DNA from: Streptomyces sp. NBC_00654
GTDB lineage: Bacteria > Actinomycetota > Actinomycetes > Streptomycetales > Streptomycetaceae
Assembly (NCBI RefSeq): GCF_026341775.1
Contig: NZ_JAPEOB010000001.1
Location: forward strand, 3,720,001 to 3,784,000
Length of the DNA stretch: 64,000 nucleotides
Direction of reading: 5' to 3'
Part shown: one piece after another, positions 8,508-17,002 of the stretch
Numbering within the stretch: position 1 is the first letter of the stretch
How the letters are laid out: each line of letters opens with the position of its first letter
Notes under the pieces: model-generated
The model's input: the letters and a program-made list of their open reading frames with translations, nothing else
Told to the model about the DNA's origin: nothing
The model's database searches: none
Program-made: the position numbers and the translations under genes

Positions 8508-9166
8508 GATGTGCTCCGGTCGTGCCCGGACAGAGCCTGGGCAGGGAAAGGAACGGTGCAGAGGATGAGGGGTGTGAGCCGGAGATGCGGGTCGGCACGC
8601 AGTTCGAGCCGGGTCACCGGCTCGCCATTCGTCCCGGTACCTGTTCCGCAGTGCTCCCAGCCCATGTCCTGCAGGTTGGAAAGGAGGCTTTCCGCGGTAG
8701 CCACGCGGGGGCCGTGACCGGCGGGAACTTCGGCGCGAACGTAAGGAATGTTGTAGCGGGCTGCGTAGTCGGACGCCCAGAGAGTGATCAGCCGAACGAT
8801 GTTGTCCGGGCGTTCCGGGAGGGTGTGGACGTGGCCGAGGAACAGGCTGCGGCGGGCACCATGCCTGCCCCAATGCCCGAGGTCCGCTTCCCGGTCGAGG
8901 ATCAGGCAGCCGAGCAGGGCGTCGTCCTCGAACAGGCCGACGGACTGGTGCCGCTCTTCACGGAAGAGGGCCGGGACACCTTCGAAGGATCCAGGGAGGG
9001 GCACCCCTCTGCCCGCGAGCCAGCTGCGGCGGTCCTCGACCAGGGCGCCGGCCTCTGCCCTCTGGGCGTCGGTGAGCAGGGGCCGCATCTCGTATACGCA
9101 GAGAGCCGCAGGCCCGGGAGAGGGGAGGGCCGTCTCCGGCTTGACCGGATTGTCGAGAGGGCTCAC
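8504..9166 (-). CDS. GNAT-like acetyltransferase (220 aa)
   Basis: The length and pattern fit a GCN5-related N-acetyltransferase: an N-terminal helix after MRPLLTDAQ, a core strand (ALLGCLILD), a loop before a long helix (RPDNIVRLITLWASDYAA) and a strand then helix at the end (YVRAEV, LLSNLQDMGWEHCG). The GTG at 9166 overlaps the GH15 stop (GTGA) and is the most likely start. It sits between GH15 and a DUF protein in a coupled operon. The acyl acceptor is unknown. Confidence 0.6.
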   Translation of the reverse strand: MSPLDNPVKPETALPSPGPAALCVYEMRPLLTDAQRAEAGALVEDRRSWLAGRGVPLPGSFEGVPALFREERHQSVGLFEDDALLGCLILDREADLGHWGRHGARRSLFLGHVHTLPERPDNIVRLITLWASDYAARYNIPYVRAEVPAGHGPRVATAESLLSNLQDMGWEHCGTGTGTNGEPVTRLELRADPHLRLTPLILCTVPFPAQALSGHDRSTS

Positions 9167-11199
9167 TGGTCTGCACCCGTGTCTGCGAAGCTCTTGCCCG
9201 CTTCCTTGAGGGCCTCGGCGCACCGGTCATCCGTCTCACGCCGCGCGTGCACAAACTGCTCGCTGGTCGGGGCCGGGCCCAACTGCCCGGTCAGCGCGGC
9301 CACGGTGGTGCTCTGATCTGCGCGCGGGGCATCCGCGGCGTGGGCGCTTCCGTCACAGCGGGTGCTTGTCGCCGTTGTGGCTTTTGAGTCGCGGGAGGGC
9401 GTGTCCGAGAGCTGTTGCAGGAGCAGAGCGCTCTGGACCAGCCCCATATGGCTGAATGCCTGGGGGAAGTTGCCGAGCTGTCGTCCAGCCACCGGGTCGT
9501 ACTCCTCAGCGAGAAGACCGAGGTCGTTGGGAAGGGCGAGGAGGCGGCCGAAAAACGATCGGGCCTCGGCCCGGCGGCCGGTCAGAGCGAGCGCGTCGAC
9601 CATCCAGAAGGCACAGAGCAGGAACGTGCCCTCGTCACCGGCGAGGCCGTCGACTCCGGCCCGATCCCCGGCAGTGGGGTACCGGCGGACGAGTCCGTCG
9701 GACGTGGACAGTTCCCGACGGACCGCGTCCACGGTGCCGACGACGCGCGGGTCGTCGGCAGGGAGAAAACCCACCCGGGGAATCAGTAGCAGGGAGGCGT
9801 CCAGCTCCTTCGAGCCGTAGGACTGGGTAAAGGTGTTGCGCACCGGGTCGAAGCCCTTGACGCAGACCTCATGGTGGATTGCCTCGCGCAGCTCGATCAG
9901 GGCGAACAGGTCGACGTCGAGGGCGCCGGCTTCGGCCAGCCGTATCGTCCGGTCGACCGCGACCCACGCCATCACCTTGGAGTGCACGAAGTGCCGGCGC
10001 TCCCCCCGGATCTCCCAGATCCCCTCGTCCGGTTCCTGCCAGCACTCCTCCAGGTGCTCCACGAGCCGTCGGTGCAGGACCGCCGTGTCGCCGCAGTGAG
10101 CAACCCCGCCCTGGTGCGCGAGGTGGAGAGTCTCGATCACCTCGCCGTACACGTCGAGCTGCAGCTGGTCCGCGGCACCGTTGCCGACCCTCACCGGGGC
10201 CGATTCTTCATACCCCGGCAGCCACGGCAGCTCCCGCTCGGGCAGATAACGCTCCCCGGTGATCCCGTACATGATCTGCAGGTTCTCCGGATCACCGGCG
10301 ACCGCCCGCAGCAGCCACCGCCGCCAAGCCTCGGCCTCCTGCCGGTACCCGGTTCCCAGCAGTGCGGCCAGAGTCGCGGAGGCATCGCGCAGCCAGGTGT
10401 ACCGGTAGTCCCAGTTCCGGCCGCCGCCGATCTCCTCAGGCAGGGAAGTGGTCGGCGCCGCGACGATCCCGCCGCTCGGGGCGTAGGTCATCGCCTTCAG
10501 CGTGATCAGGGAACGCACGACGGCCTCGCGGTACGGCCCTTCATAAGTGCACTGGCCCGTCCAGTCACTCCAGAACCCGAGGGTGTCCGCCAGAGCGGCG
10601 TCCGGGTCCGGGATCTCCGGCGGTGCCGCGTGGGACGGGCACCAGCTGAGAACGAACGCCACACTCTCGCCCGCGGCGACCGTGAACGAGCTGACGATCG
10701 ACCCGTCCTTCTCCACCTGCGGGGCAGAGGAGTCGAGCCACAGGGCGTCCGCGCCCGCCTCGGCGATCACGCGCCCGCCCAGCCCGTGGATCCACGGGCT
10801 GACACGGCCATAGCCCGGCCGAGGACACAGGGCAGAGATCATCGGCACTTCGCCGACCGTCCCTTCGACGATCCGGATCATCTGTGGCGCCCCGTCACGA
10901 GGCGGCATGAAGTCGACCACCCGAACCGTCCCGGTCGGCGTGCGCCATTGGGACTCCAGGACGAGGGAGTCGCCCCGGTATCCACGTCGAGCGACCACGC
11001 CGGGGACGCCCTCCGTGACGGGCGTAGGACATATCCGCCAGGATCCATGCTGCTCCGTGCCGAGAAGAGCGGCGAAGACGGCCGCAGAGTCGAAGCGGGG
11101 CAGGCACAGCCAGTCGATCGAGCCGTCGTCACACACATGCGCGCTGGTCTGCATGTCGCCGATCAGGCCGTACTGCTCAATGCGGGGGAGGCGTTTCAT
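9163..11199 (-). CDS. glycoside hydrolase family 15 protein (678 aa)
   Basis: An (alpha/alpha)6-barrel glycosidase of the GH15 type, either trehalase-like or glucoamylase-like. The N-terminal beta-sandwich starts with RIEQYGLIGD and CDDGSIDWLCLPRFDS. The catalytic domain shows RNWDYRYTWLRDAS near residue 260, and DEGIWEIRG near 405, whose Glu is the expected general acid. There is no signal peptide, so it acts in the cytoplasm, as bacterial GH15 trehalases do. Length is normal. It is the first gene of a four-gene operon joined by GTGA/ATGA overlaps; the roughly 400 bp upstream would hold the promoter. Confidence 0.88.
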   Translation of the reverse strand: MKRLPRIEQYGLIGDMQTSAHVCDDGSIDWLCLPRFDSAAVFAALLGTEQHGSWRICPTPVTEGVPGVVARRGYRGDSLVLESQWRTPTGTVRVVDFMPPRDGAPQMIRIVEGTVGEVPMISALCPRPGYGRVSPWIHGLGGRVIAEAGADALWLDSSAPQVEKDGSIVSSFTVAAGESVAFVLSWCPSHAAPPEIPDPDAALADTLGFWSDWTGQCTYEGPYREAVVRSLITLKAMTYAPSGGIVAAPTTSLPEEIGGGRNWDYRYTWLRDASATLAALLGTGYRQEAEAWRRWLLRAVAGDPENLQIMYGITGERYLPERELPWLPGYEESAPVRVGNGAADQLQLDVYGEVIETLHLAHQGGVAHCGDTAVLHRRLVEHLEECWQEPDEGIWEIRGERRHFVHSKVMAWVAVDRTIRLAEAGALDVDLFALIELREAIHHEVCVKGFDPVRNTFTQSYGSKELDASLLLIPRVGFLPADDPRVVGTVDAVRRELSTSDGLVRRYPTAGDRAGVDGLAGDEGTFLLCAFWMVDALALTGRRAEARSFFGRLLALPNDLGLLAEEYDPVAGRQLGNFPQAFSHMGLVQSALLLQQLSDTPSRDSKATTATSTRCDGSAHAADAPRADQSTTVAALTGQLGPAPTSEQFVHARRETDDRCAEALKEAGKSFADTGADQ

Positions 11200-11588
11200 C
11201 GTGTCTTTACTCCATAGCGCCGGACGGTTCCGGGGTCAGTTGGCCGACCGCCGAGACGGCCGACGATTGGCAAGAGGCATGCGGGCTTGTGAGGGAGCGC
11301 CGCACGGTTGTCCGTGGGACGCGCGGCGGGAGCTTCGCGCGTGGGGAGGAGCCCGACGACGGGGAGTCCTCCCCACACGCTTCTTCCGGCCCCGAGCCTT
11401 GTTCCAGGTCCGGTTGCCGGGTGGTGCACCCGCCTGTCGCCGACGACGGGCGGGCGGTGCGTGGGCCGGCCGCATGTGCTTCCACGGGGTGCGGCCAGGG
11501 CGCGGTGTCTCGGCGTCACCTCCTCCACCGAAGACCGGGTCGGGGTCCGCCGTGCACGGGCGCGGCGGTCCGCATGTCCGGGAGGAGG
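11200..11588. other. intergenic region upstream of GH15 gene
   Basis: No convincing gene is present; frames on both strands are Arg/Pro-rich. It should contain the promoter of the GH15 operon. Confidence 0.4.
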
Positions 11589-11602
11589 CCCCAGTCCTGG
11601 GG
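11589..11602 (-). terminator. small hairpin after DUF6082-like gene
   Basis: CCCCAG and CTGGGG arms are separated by two bases, beginning three bases after the stop codon. It is short but well placed to end the 12919-11605 operon. Confidence 0.35.
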
Positions 11603-11604
11603 AT

Positions 11605-12051
11605 TCAGGCGGCGACTGGGTCCTTGCCGACAGCGGAGGCGTACTCGGCGGACAGGATGGCGTTGAACGTGCGGTCTGTCCGGTCGATCGCTTCGTCCTC
11701 ACGGAAGCCGACGAACGTCCGCCAGTAGGTCCGGGCGATCTCGCGTTCCATGAGCCACTGCGCCTGAACCCGTAGCGAGTGCCTGTCAAGAAGCCCTGCC
11801 CGGAACTTGGCGGCCAGGAAGCTGACCAGCCGGTTGGCGTGAAGAAGGTTCTTGTGCACCTCGTCTGGCAGTTCTCCGCCGGGCGGGGCCCAGAGCGCGC
11901 GCAGCTCGGGGTCCGTGGCCAACTCGGCGGTCCACGTCTGGTGCATTTCCGCGGCCTGGAGCGCGAGCCGCCGTCGGTTCTGCCGCTCGGACAGAACGAG
12001 CCCGGCGGCTCCGACCACGGCGGCGACGAGAACGGAGTGTGAGGACTTCAT
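11605..12051 (-). CDS. DUF6082-like protein (148 aa)
   Basis: A short N-terminal hydrophobic stretch (about residues 7-22, VLVAAVVGAAGLVL) could anchor the protein. The rest is helical, with TDPELRALW, LLHANRLVSF and a TYWRTF segment, the layout of Streptomyces DUF6082 proteins. The start ATG at 12051 overlaps the upstream stop (ATGA). It is the last gene of a three-gene operon with an HTH protein. Function unknown; such proteins often accompany regulators. Confidence 0.65.
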   Translation of the reverse strand: MKSSHSVLVAAVVGAAGLVLSERQNRRRLALQAAEMHQTWTAELATDPELRALWAPPGGELPDEVHKNLLHANRLVSFLAAKFRAGLLDRHSLRVQAQWLMEREIARTYWRTFVGFREDEAIDRTDRTFNAILSAEYASAVGKDPVAA

Positions 12052-12464
12052 CCCAAGGTGCCTTTCGTAGGGGCTTGCTGCGGAGTGGAGTTCGGTGCCG
12101 ACCGCTGCTCGGCGCTGACCTGGTGGGTAGCGCGGAGCAGACCCTGGACGAGGCGGGCCACGTTCCGCGCGCGGCGCGCCGCCGCCAGCCGCGTGACTTC
12201 CGGCGGCGAGAGATAGAGGCGCCGGCCCGCCTCACCGAGCGTGGCCTGGGCACCCAACCGGGCCTCCGACTCGGCGGGGAGGCTCAGACACATAGTGCGT
12301 AGGACGATGGCGACGACCCGGCCGTACGTGGTCAACTGCTCGACCATGCCAAGCGTGACGTCGGCAGGTGGCAGATCAGAGCCACTCAGATCCCAGGCGA
12401 GCGCCGTCTCGACGACGGCCAGAACCTCGACCTTGTCTGGCACCGAGTCGGTCAGCGAAGCCAT
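12048..12464 (-). CDS. DUF6415-like hypothetical protein (138 aa)
   Basis: A helical protein with a central LSLPAESEARLGAQATLGEAGRRL-type pattern and an Arg/Ala-rich helix (TRLAAARRARNVARLV). This resembles the Streptomyces family annotated DUF6415, a small protein found next to regulators. The C-terminal 25 residues are low-complexity (Ser/Gln/Pro). The start at 12464 lies inside the previous gene's last codons (13-bp overlap), indicating co-translation. Confidence 0.55.
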   Translation of the reverse strand: MASLTDSVPDKVEVLAVVETALAWDLSGSDLPPADVTLGMVEQLTTYGRVVAIVLRTMCLSLPAESEARLGAQATLGEAGRRLYLSPPEVTRLAAARRARNVARLVQGLLRATHQVSAEQRSAPNSTPQQAPTKGTLG

Positions 12465-12919
12465 GAAGTCACCTGGGCCGCGGTGAGGATCTGGAACTGC
12501 CACGCGCGGGTGATCAGATGCGGCCGGTTCCGGGCCTGCAGGCTCTTCAGGAGTTCCCGGCCGTCCGCACGTACATCGGTGACCGGACGGTTCTGCTCCC
12601 TGGCCATCTGCGCGGGGCCAAGGCCCCGCGCGATGAACGCTACGAGGGCCCGCTGCTCGCGCAGCAGGTGCCACTCCACCGGGTCCAGCAAAGGAGGTTG
12701 AGTGATGGCCTCGACGGCGAAGCCGACGGCGACCGCAGCGGCGGTATCGCTCGCGCCGTACAGCTTGTTCTTCGCGAGAAGGAGGTAGCCCGCAGCGGTG
12801 GTCTTGCGGATATCGAGGCCCACGGCGACTTCGGCAAGCGTGTCGCCTGCGGCCAGCCCCTCAAGGACCTCCCGCTCTCGAGGCGCGAGGACGATCTTCG
12901 CGACAGGTGAAGCGATCAC
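12452..12919 (-). CDS. LuxR C-terminal-type HTH protein (155 aa)
   Basis: The N-terminus carries a GerE/LuxR-like helix-turn-helix (LAPREREVLEGLAAGDTLAEVA, then TTAAGYLLLAKNKLY). A second helical unit (QRALVAFIARGLGPAQMA, then VTDVRADGRELLKSL) looks like a degenerate repeat of the same fold. No receiver or sensor domain is present. It is the first gene of the operon with the DUF6415-like and DUF6082-like proteins, which may act with it. Confidence 0.65.
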   Translation of the reverse strand: MIASPVAKIVLAPREREVLEGLAAGDTLAEVAVGLDIRKTTAAGYLLLAKNKLYGASDTAAAVAVGFAVEAITQPPLLDPVEWHLLREQRALVAFIARGLGPAQMAREQNRPVTDVRADGRELLKSLQARNRPHLITRAWQFQILTAAQVTSWLR

Positions 12920-13134
12920 TACTCAACTCCTTCTCATGACTGACATGTCGGCAGTCGTCGTAGGCACAGGGCCGGGGACCGTCCACGAGTACGCGTGCCA
13001 CTGAGACGGACGATGTGGTGAGGATTCCGTCCGGAGGCGCCTCGGCCGACCGAAGGGGGGACGGACGGACCGCGTCGTGACGGCGCAGGGCAGACCTCCG
13101 GAGTATTGGGGCGTCCCGGCGTCTGCGATGGGCG

Positions 13135-13623
13135 TCAGTTGTCATCTCCCATCAGGTTGAGGAGAGTGACGATCGCCAGGGCGTACCGGCGCAGGTACGA
13201 AAGCGCCTCATCGGGGGCCGGACGTTCGTCGCGCAGGGCGAGCAGGTGGCACAGCTCCTCGGTGGGAAACACCGCGACCCGGTACGGGGCAACTTGCAGG
13301 AGCTGGTGCGTGGCCCGTCGGAAGCGGTGAGTGATCCGCGCCGTGTCCTCGGCGCTCAGCGGCTCGACTGCAGGGGGCCGCCGCCGGGGCAGGGGAAGCC
13401 CGAAGCGGACCAACACACCGTCGAGCCACTGACCGCCGCCGTCAGCCACGGTGCTCGGCCGGTCCCGGAGGACTTCCTCCACAGTCGCGATCAGCTCATC
13501 GCTGATGCCTTCGGCAGTGAGGGAGAGGGATAAGGCGTGGGCGAGCCCGCGCATCGCCACGTCCTCGGAAGTGATCAGCCGCCGGCGCTGCTCGGCGGTG
13601 ACGCCCATGCTGACGGCGCCCAT
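13135..13623 (-). CDS. hypothetical helical protein (162 aa)
   Basis: A helical protein, resembling the DUF6415 type near its C-terminus (ITHRFRRATHQLLQ, then LRRYALAIVTLLNLMGDD). The ATG at 13623 overlaps the stop of the preceding ATPase gene (ATGA) and is preferred, although an internal ATG at 13608 is also possible. The middle is Pro/Arg-rich (PLPRRRPPAVEP). The coupling suggests joint function with the RsbW-like ATPase. Confidence 0.55.
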   Translation of the reverse strand: MGAVSMGVTAEQRRRLITSEDVAMRGLAHALSLSLTAEGISDELIATVEEVLRDRPSTVADGGGQWLDGVLVRFGLPLPRRRPPAVEPLSAEDTARITHRFRRATHQLLQVAPYRVAVFPTEELCHLLALRDERPAPDEALSYLRRYALAIVTLLNLMGDDN

Positions 13624-14168
13624 CAGGGCTGCTCCGAAGGGGCCCGCAACGAAGCCCAAGTGGTTCGACCGCCGTCCCTCACGCCCCAGCCCTGAGCGAG
13701 ATCGGCGACCAAGAACAGTCCGCGGCCGGATTCCTCTTCGTCGCCGGCGGTACGAAGACGGGCGGGGGCCGGGTTGTCGTCGGCGACCTCGACGTGGAGT
13801 TCACCCGGGTCTTGCCACACCCGCAGGCAGACAGTTCCGAGGCCGTGCTCGATCGCGTTCGTGACGAGTTCGGATACGACGAGTCCCACATCCTGCGCCA
13901 GGGGAGTGGGTACAGCCCAGCTCCGCATGACCGCTGCGGTGACGTGCCGTATCTCCGGGACGCGAACCGGATCCGGACTCATCACCACCTCAAAGGCACG
14001 TGATGCCAGTGGCCCCGGCTCCGTCGCAGCCGCAGCCGCAGCCGCAGCCGCAGCCGCAGCCGCGACGGTGGCGGTGGCGGTGGCGGTGGCGGTGGCAGGG
14101 TTCCACTTCGAGTCGTGCTTGACGTCCATCCAGTCAGGAGCCCTGGGGGCGGTGATGCTCTGGCACAT
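13623..14168 (-). CDS. RsbW-like ATP-binding (HATPase_c) protein with Ala/Thr linker (181 aa)
   Basis: The C-terminal 115 residues form a serine-kinase-type anti-sigma-factor/ATPase domain: LVVSELVTNAIEHG is the N-box with its Asn, and DDNPAP and ESGRGLFLVADLA are the G1 and G2 boxes. Upstream lies a linker of Ala-Thr and Ala-Ala repeats coded by two hexanucleotide microsatellites. The ATG at 14168 is supported by a nearby GAGG; starts at 14129 or after the linker are possible. Streptomyces has many such orphan ATPases acting on anti-anti-sigma partners or as kinases. The next gene is coupled. Confidence 0.75.
   Translation of the reverse strand: MCQSITAPRAPDWMDVKHDSKWNPATATATATATVAAAAAAAAAAAAATEPGPLASRAFEVVMSPDPVRVPEIRHVTAAVMRSWAVPTPLAQDVGLVVSELVTNAIEHGLGTVCLRVWQDPGELHVEVADDNPAPARLRTAGDEEESGRGLFLVADLAQGWGVRDGGRTTWASLRAPSEQP
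14026..14097. repeat. two adjacent hexanucleotide microsatellites
   Basis: On the + strand there are six exact copies of GCAGCC (14026-14061), one GCGACG, then four copies of GTGGCG and one GTGGCA (14068-14097). Read on the - strand they encode Ala-Ala and Ala-Thr dipeptides in the linker of the RsbW-like protein. Copy-number change would keep the frame and only alter linker length. Confidence 0.9.
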
Positions 14169-14372
14169 CGCTGGCCTCGGCTTCGTCGGTGGGATGAGGG
14201 AGTTCGTGCGGTCACCCGGCTCCGTAGGGCCATCGCTCGCCGATTGTCGCCGCACGGTTGGTCCCAGACCGGGTACGTCCATAAGAGAACCGCCCCGGCG
14301 GCCCGGTAAGAAGGGTGCATGGAGGATGTCTTCGACCACGCGGGTTGGCACGGTTGGTGAAGGGTTGCGCAG

Positions 14373-15182
14373 ATGACTGATGCAGGACATACCGGTGGGC
14401 AGCGGGCGGCGACTGGACAGTTCGCGGGCCGCCGCATTGTGGTGACGGGAGGCTCCAGAGGGCTGGGAGAACACATCGTGCGCTTGCTCCTGTCCGAAGG
14501 GGCGCGGGTGGCGACGTGTGCCCGGAAGCCCGAGCCGTTGGAAGCGCTGCGCAGTTCGCTCGATGTGCCGACTGCTCTATTCACCCGGACTCTGGACGTC
14601 TCCGCGCCGGAACTGCTGGAGCGGTTTGTCGAGGAGGCCGCCTCAGCGCTGGGAGGGTTGGACGGGGTTGTCGCGTGTGCGGGCGGTGCGCGAGGGAGGG
14701 GAATCACCGAGGCGACAGCGGAGGACTGGGCGGCGACCTGGGAGTTGAACGTTGGCCATGTCGTCCGGCTGATCGCGGTGGCCACCCCGCACCTGCGAGC
14801 GGCCGGTGGCGGGTCGATCGTCGTCGTGGCCTCGGTCTCCGGGTGGAAGCCCGGCCCGCAGGCTCAGTACGGCTCGGCGAAGGCGGCCCAGATCCACATG
14901 GTGTCGTCCTTGGCCAGGGAGCTGGCTACGGATGGCATTCGCGTGAACGCGGTCTCGCCCGGATCGATGCTCATCCCCGGAAAGCGCTGGGACCGGATGC
15001 GCCGGGAGGACCCGTCGGCCTTCGACCGATTCCGAACGGAGTTCCCTGGGAGAGAACTGGTGCGGCCGGAGGAGGTGGCAGACGCGATCGCCTTCCTGCT
15101 CTCGGACCAGTCGCGAGCGGTGACCGGGATCAACCTGCCCGTCGACAAGGGCCAGAACGCGCCGACGCCCGAAGGATACTGA
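14373..15182 (+). CDS. SDR-family NAD(P)-dependent oxidoreductase (269 aa)
   Basis: A classical short-chain dehydrogenase. TGGSRGLG at residues 25-32 is the nucleotide-binding motif, an AGG segment follows strand 4, and Ser154/Ser156, Tyr166 and Lys170 supply the catalytic triad (YGSAK). The C-terminus (RPEEVADAIAFLLS, VTGINLPVDKG) is typical of 3-oxoacyl-ACP reductase-like members. Its 3' end is 9 bp from the convergent HTH-TPR gene. The start is ATG with a short GC-rich leader. The substrate is unknown. Confidence 0.85.
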   Translation: MTDAGHTGGQRAATGQFAGRRIVVTGGSRGLGEHIVRLLLSEGARVATCARKPEPLEALRSSLDVPTALFTRTLDVSAPELLERFVEEAASALGGLDGVVACAGGARGRGITEATAEDWAATWELNVGHVVRLIAVATPHLRAAGGGSIVVVASVSGWKPGPQAQYGSAKAAQIHMVSSLARELATDGIRVNAVSPGSMLIPGKRWDRMRREDPSAFDRFRTEFPGRELVRPEEVADAIAFLLSDQSRAVTGINLPVDKGQNAPTPEGY

Positions 15183-15191
15183 CCGGGAGCT

Positions 15192-16577
15192 TCAGGCCGC
15201 TGTACCGAGAATCGGCCGGGCCTTTCGTTCGAAGTCGCGGACGATGGACTCGCCTTGGTGAGGAGTAAGACGTGCACGGAAGTCGCGCAGAGCCTGGACG
15301 GACCGTTCGCTGTGCACTCCGGCGAGCAGGTCCACGGCGTTGCTCGCAGTGTCGACCGCCTCGTCCAACCTGTTCTGCTGAAGGAACGCCGTCGCGAGCA
15401 CCGAGCGGCTGATGGCCTGCCGGCGGCGGCGGTCGCCGTTCGCCTCGACTGACGCCCGGGCGAGGTGCTCGGCCTCTGCGGCTTCGCCGAGGTCGCGGTG
15501 GACCAGGGCCGCCTCGGCTTCCAGATAGTGGTGGTCCAGGAAGCGAACCCACGGCGACTCCTCGGCGGGGCCCCGGCTGACCTCCAGGTTCTTGTGGGCC
15601 TCCAGGAGGGATGCCGTCGCGCGCTGGGAGTCGCCCAGGGCGGAGTACCCGCGGGCGGCCATGGCGTACAAGCGCATGAGCCCGAGCGGGCTGCCCACCG
15701 ACTTGGCTGTCGCGATACCCGCTCTCGCTAGCGAGACGCCTTCGGCGGGGTTGCCGAGGCTGGTGGCGAGGTGCGACATGCCGGCCAGGATCTGCCCGCC
15801 GAGCACGCGGTCTCCGCCCTCGGCACACAGCCTCAGCGCCTGGATCATGTAGCGCTCCGCGAGCCCGTAGTCGGCGGCGTCGTACGAGCACCAACCAGCC
15901 ATTGCCCCCAACTTGGCAGCCGAGGTGTACAGGAGTCTGCGCTGGCCCGAGGAAAGGTTGCGCTGCTGCAGCATGGGTGCGAGTTCGGTGCTCAGATAGT
16001 GCACGATGCTCGCCCGTACACCACCACCGCCGAAGCGATTGTCCATCTCGTCGAACATCTCGATCATCGCCTGGACCTGCTCGACGGGGCCGCCGCCGGC
16101 CACTACAGCGAGCCGGGAGGCTTGCTCGTCCTCCAGGAGCCAAAGCAACCAATGCCGTTGAGGGTCCAAAAGAGCCGTCGCGACGTACGGAACCGCGCCG
16201 AGGAGACTGCGTCGCGAGATATCGGTCGAACCGAGCTCGGCGAGCGTATGAAGTGTTTCACCCACATCTTCACGGTACGTCAAGGCCCTTGCGACCACAG
16301 GTCTCTGGTGCTGATCTGTGAAACCGATGTCAACGGGGGAAATGGATCGGCCTAAGAACCCTGCCAGGGCAGCGGCAATGAATTCCGGGGCGCGGCCTCG
16401 CGGGGTCATGCCCTGTAGCCATCGGGTCACCGATGCCTTGTCGTAGCGGGACACCACGCCCTGCAGCGCACCCAGTTCGTTGACCTTGCGAGCCAAAGCG
16501 GCGTGTGAATAACCGGCCTCCGTGAGCACCGCCGCGAACGCGGCGTTGTCCTCACTGCTCGCCTTTGAACTGCTCAT
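15192..16577 (-). CDS. HTH-TPR transcriptional regulator (461 aa)
   Basis: The N-terminal 75 residues look like a Streptomyces-type HTH region (AGYSHAALARKVNEL, then DKASVTRWLQGMTPRG). The rest is a solenoid of TPR-like helices (GNPAEGVSLARAGIATA, LDHHYLEAEAALVHRDLGE). This class usually controls a neighbouring gene cluster. It is divergent from the radical SAM operon across 212 bp, so that operon is the natural target. The ATG at 16577 is the start. Confidence 0.75.
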   Translation of the reverse strand: MSSSKASSEDNAAFAAVLTEAGYSHAALARKVNELGALQGVVSRYDKASVTRWLQGMTPRGRAPEFIAAALAGFLGRSISPVDIGFTDQHQRPVVARALTYREDVGETLHTLAELGSTDISRRSLLGAVPYVATALLDPQRHWLLWLLEDEQASRLAVVAGGGPVEQVQAMIEMFDEMDNRFGGGGVRASIVHYLSTELAPMLQQRNLSSGQRRLLYTSAAKLGAMAGWCSYDAADYGLAERYMIQALRLCAEGGDRVLGGQILAGMSHLATSLGNPAEGVSLARAGIATAKSVGSPLGLMRLYAMAARGYSALGDSQRATASLLEAHKNLEVSRGPAEESPWVRFLDHHYLEAEAALVHRDLGEAAEAEHLARASVEANGDRRRRQAISRSVLATAFLQQNRLDEAVDTASNAVDLLAGVHSERSVQALRDFRARLTPHQGESIVRDFERKARPILGTAA

Positions 16578-16789
16578 GTGTAGATGATGCCTTGCCGATC
16601 ACCCTGCGTCCCAGCCTTCCGACACAGCGCGAGAGAGATGCAACCCCCGTACAACCGGACAACCCTGTTGCCCTCTCCTCCCGAGCCCTGCTAGCGCCGA
16701 CAATGAATGCGCTCTGGGGCTCGCGGCCCTTCCCGGCGAGGACGCCGCTGGAACACCGCCGAAACCCCCAGCGCTGGAGGGAGACCCAT

Positions 16790-16893
16790 ATGCAGCCTGT
16801 AGTGATCCTGGACTGCTTCACCGTCGAGCCGAGTGGCCTCGGCGTACCGCCCTACCTGTCGACCTACGTCCGAAACGCCTGGTGTGCACTGCG
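16790..16893 (+). pseudogene. radical SAM gene, 5' fragment (IS21-disrupted)
   Basis: An ATG with a strong GGAGG ribosome-binding site begins 34 residues (MQPVVILDCFTVEPSG onward) cut by the IS21-family element. Reading into the element gives a stop after a few codons. If the element and one copy of the 5-bp duplication are removed, the frame continues exactly into the 3' fragment at 19219, for an intact protein of about 506 residues. Confidence 0.85.
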
Positions 16894-17002
16894 TGTCGGC
16901 AACGGGTGAAATGGATACCACGGACGGCGGATGAAAAGTGAGCCACTCTGCGATCTCTTGATCATTCTGGCTTCAGGGTCTCTGGAGCGGGAGGAAGAGA
17001 GG

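Noticed and set aside
9871..11217. + strand open frame (448 aa) opposite GH15
   Set aside because: Shadow of GH15; no domain seen, no start signal.
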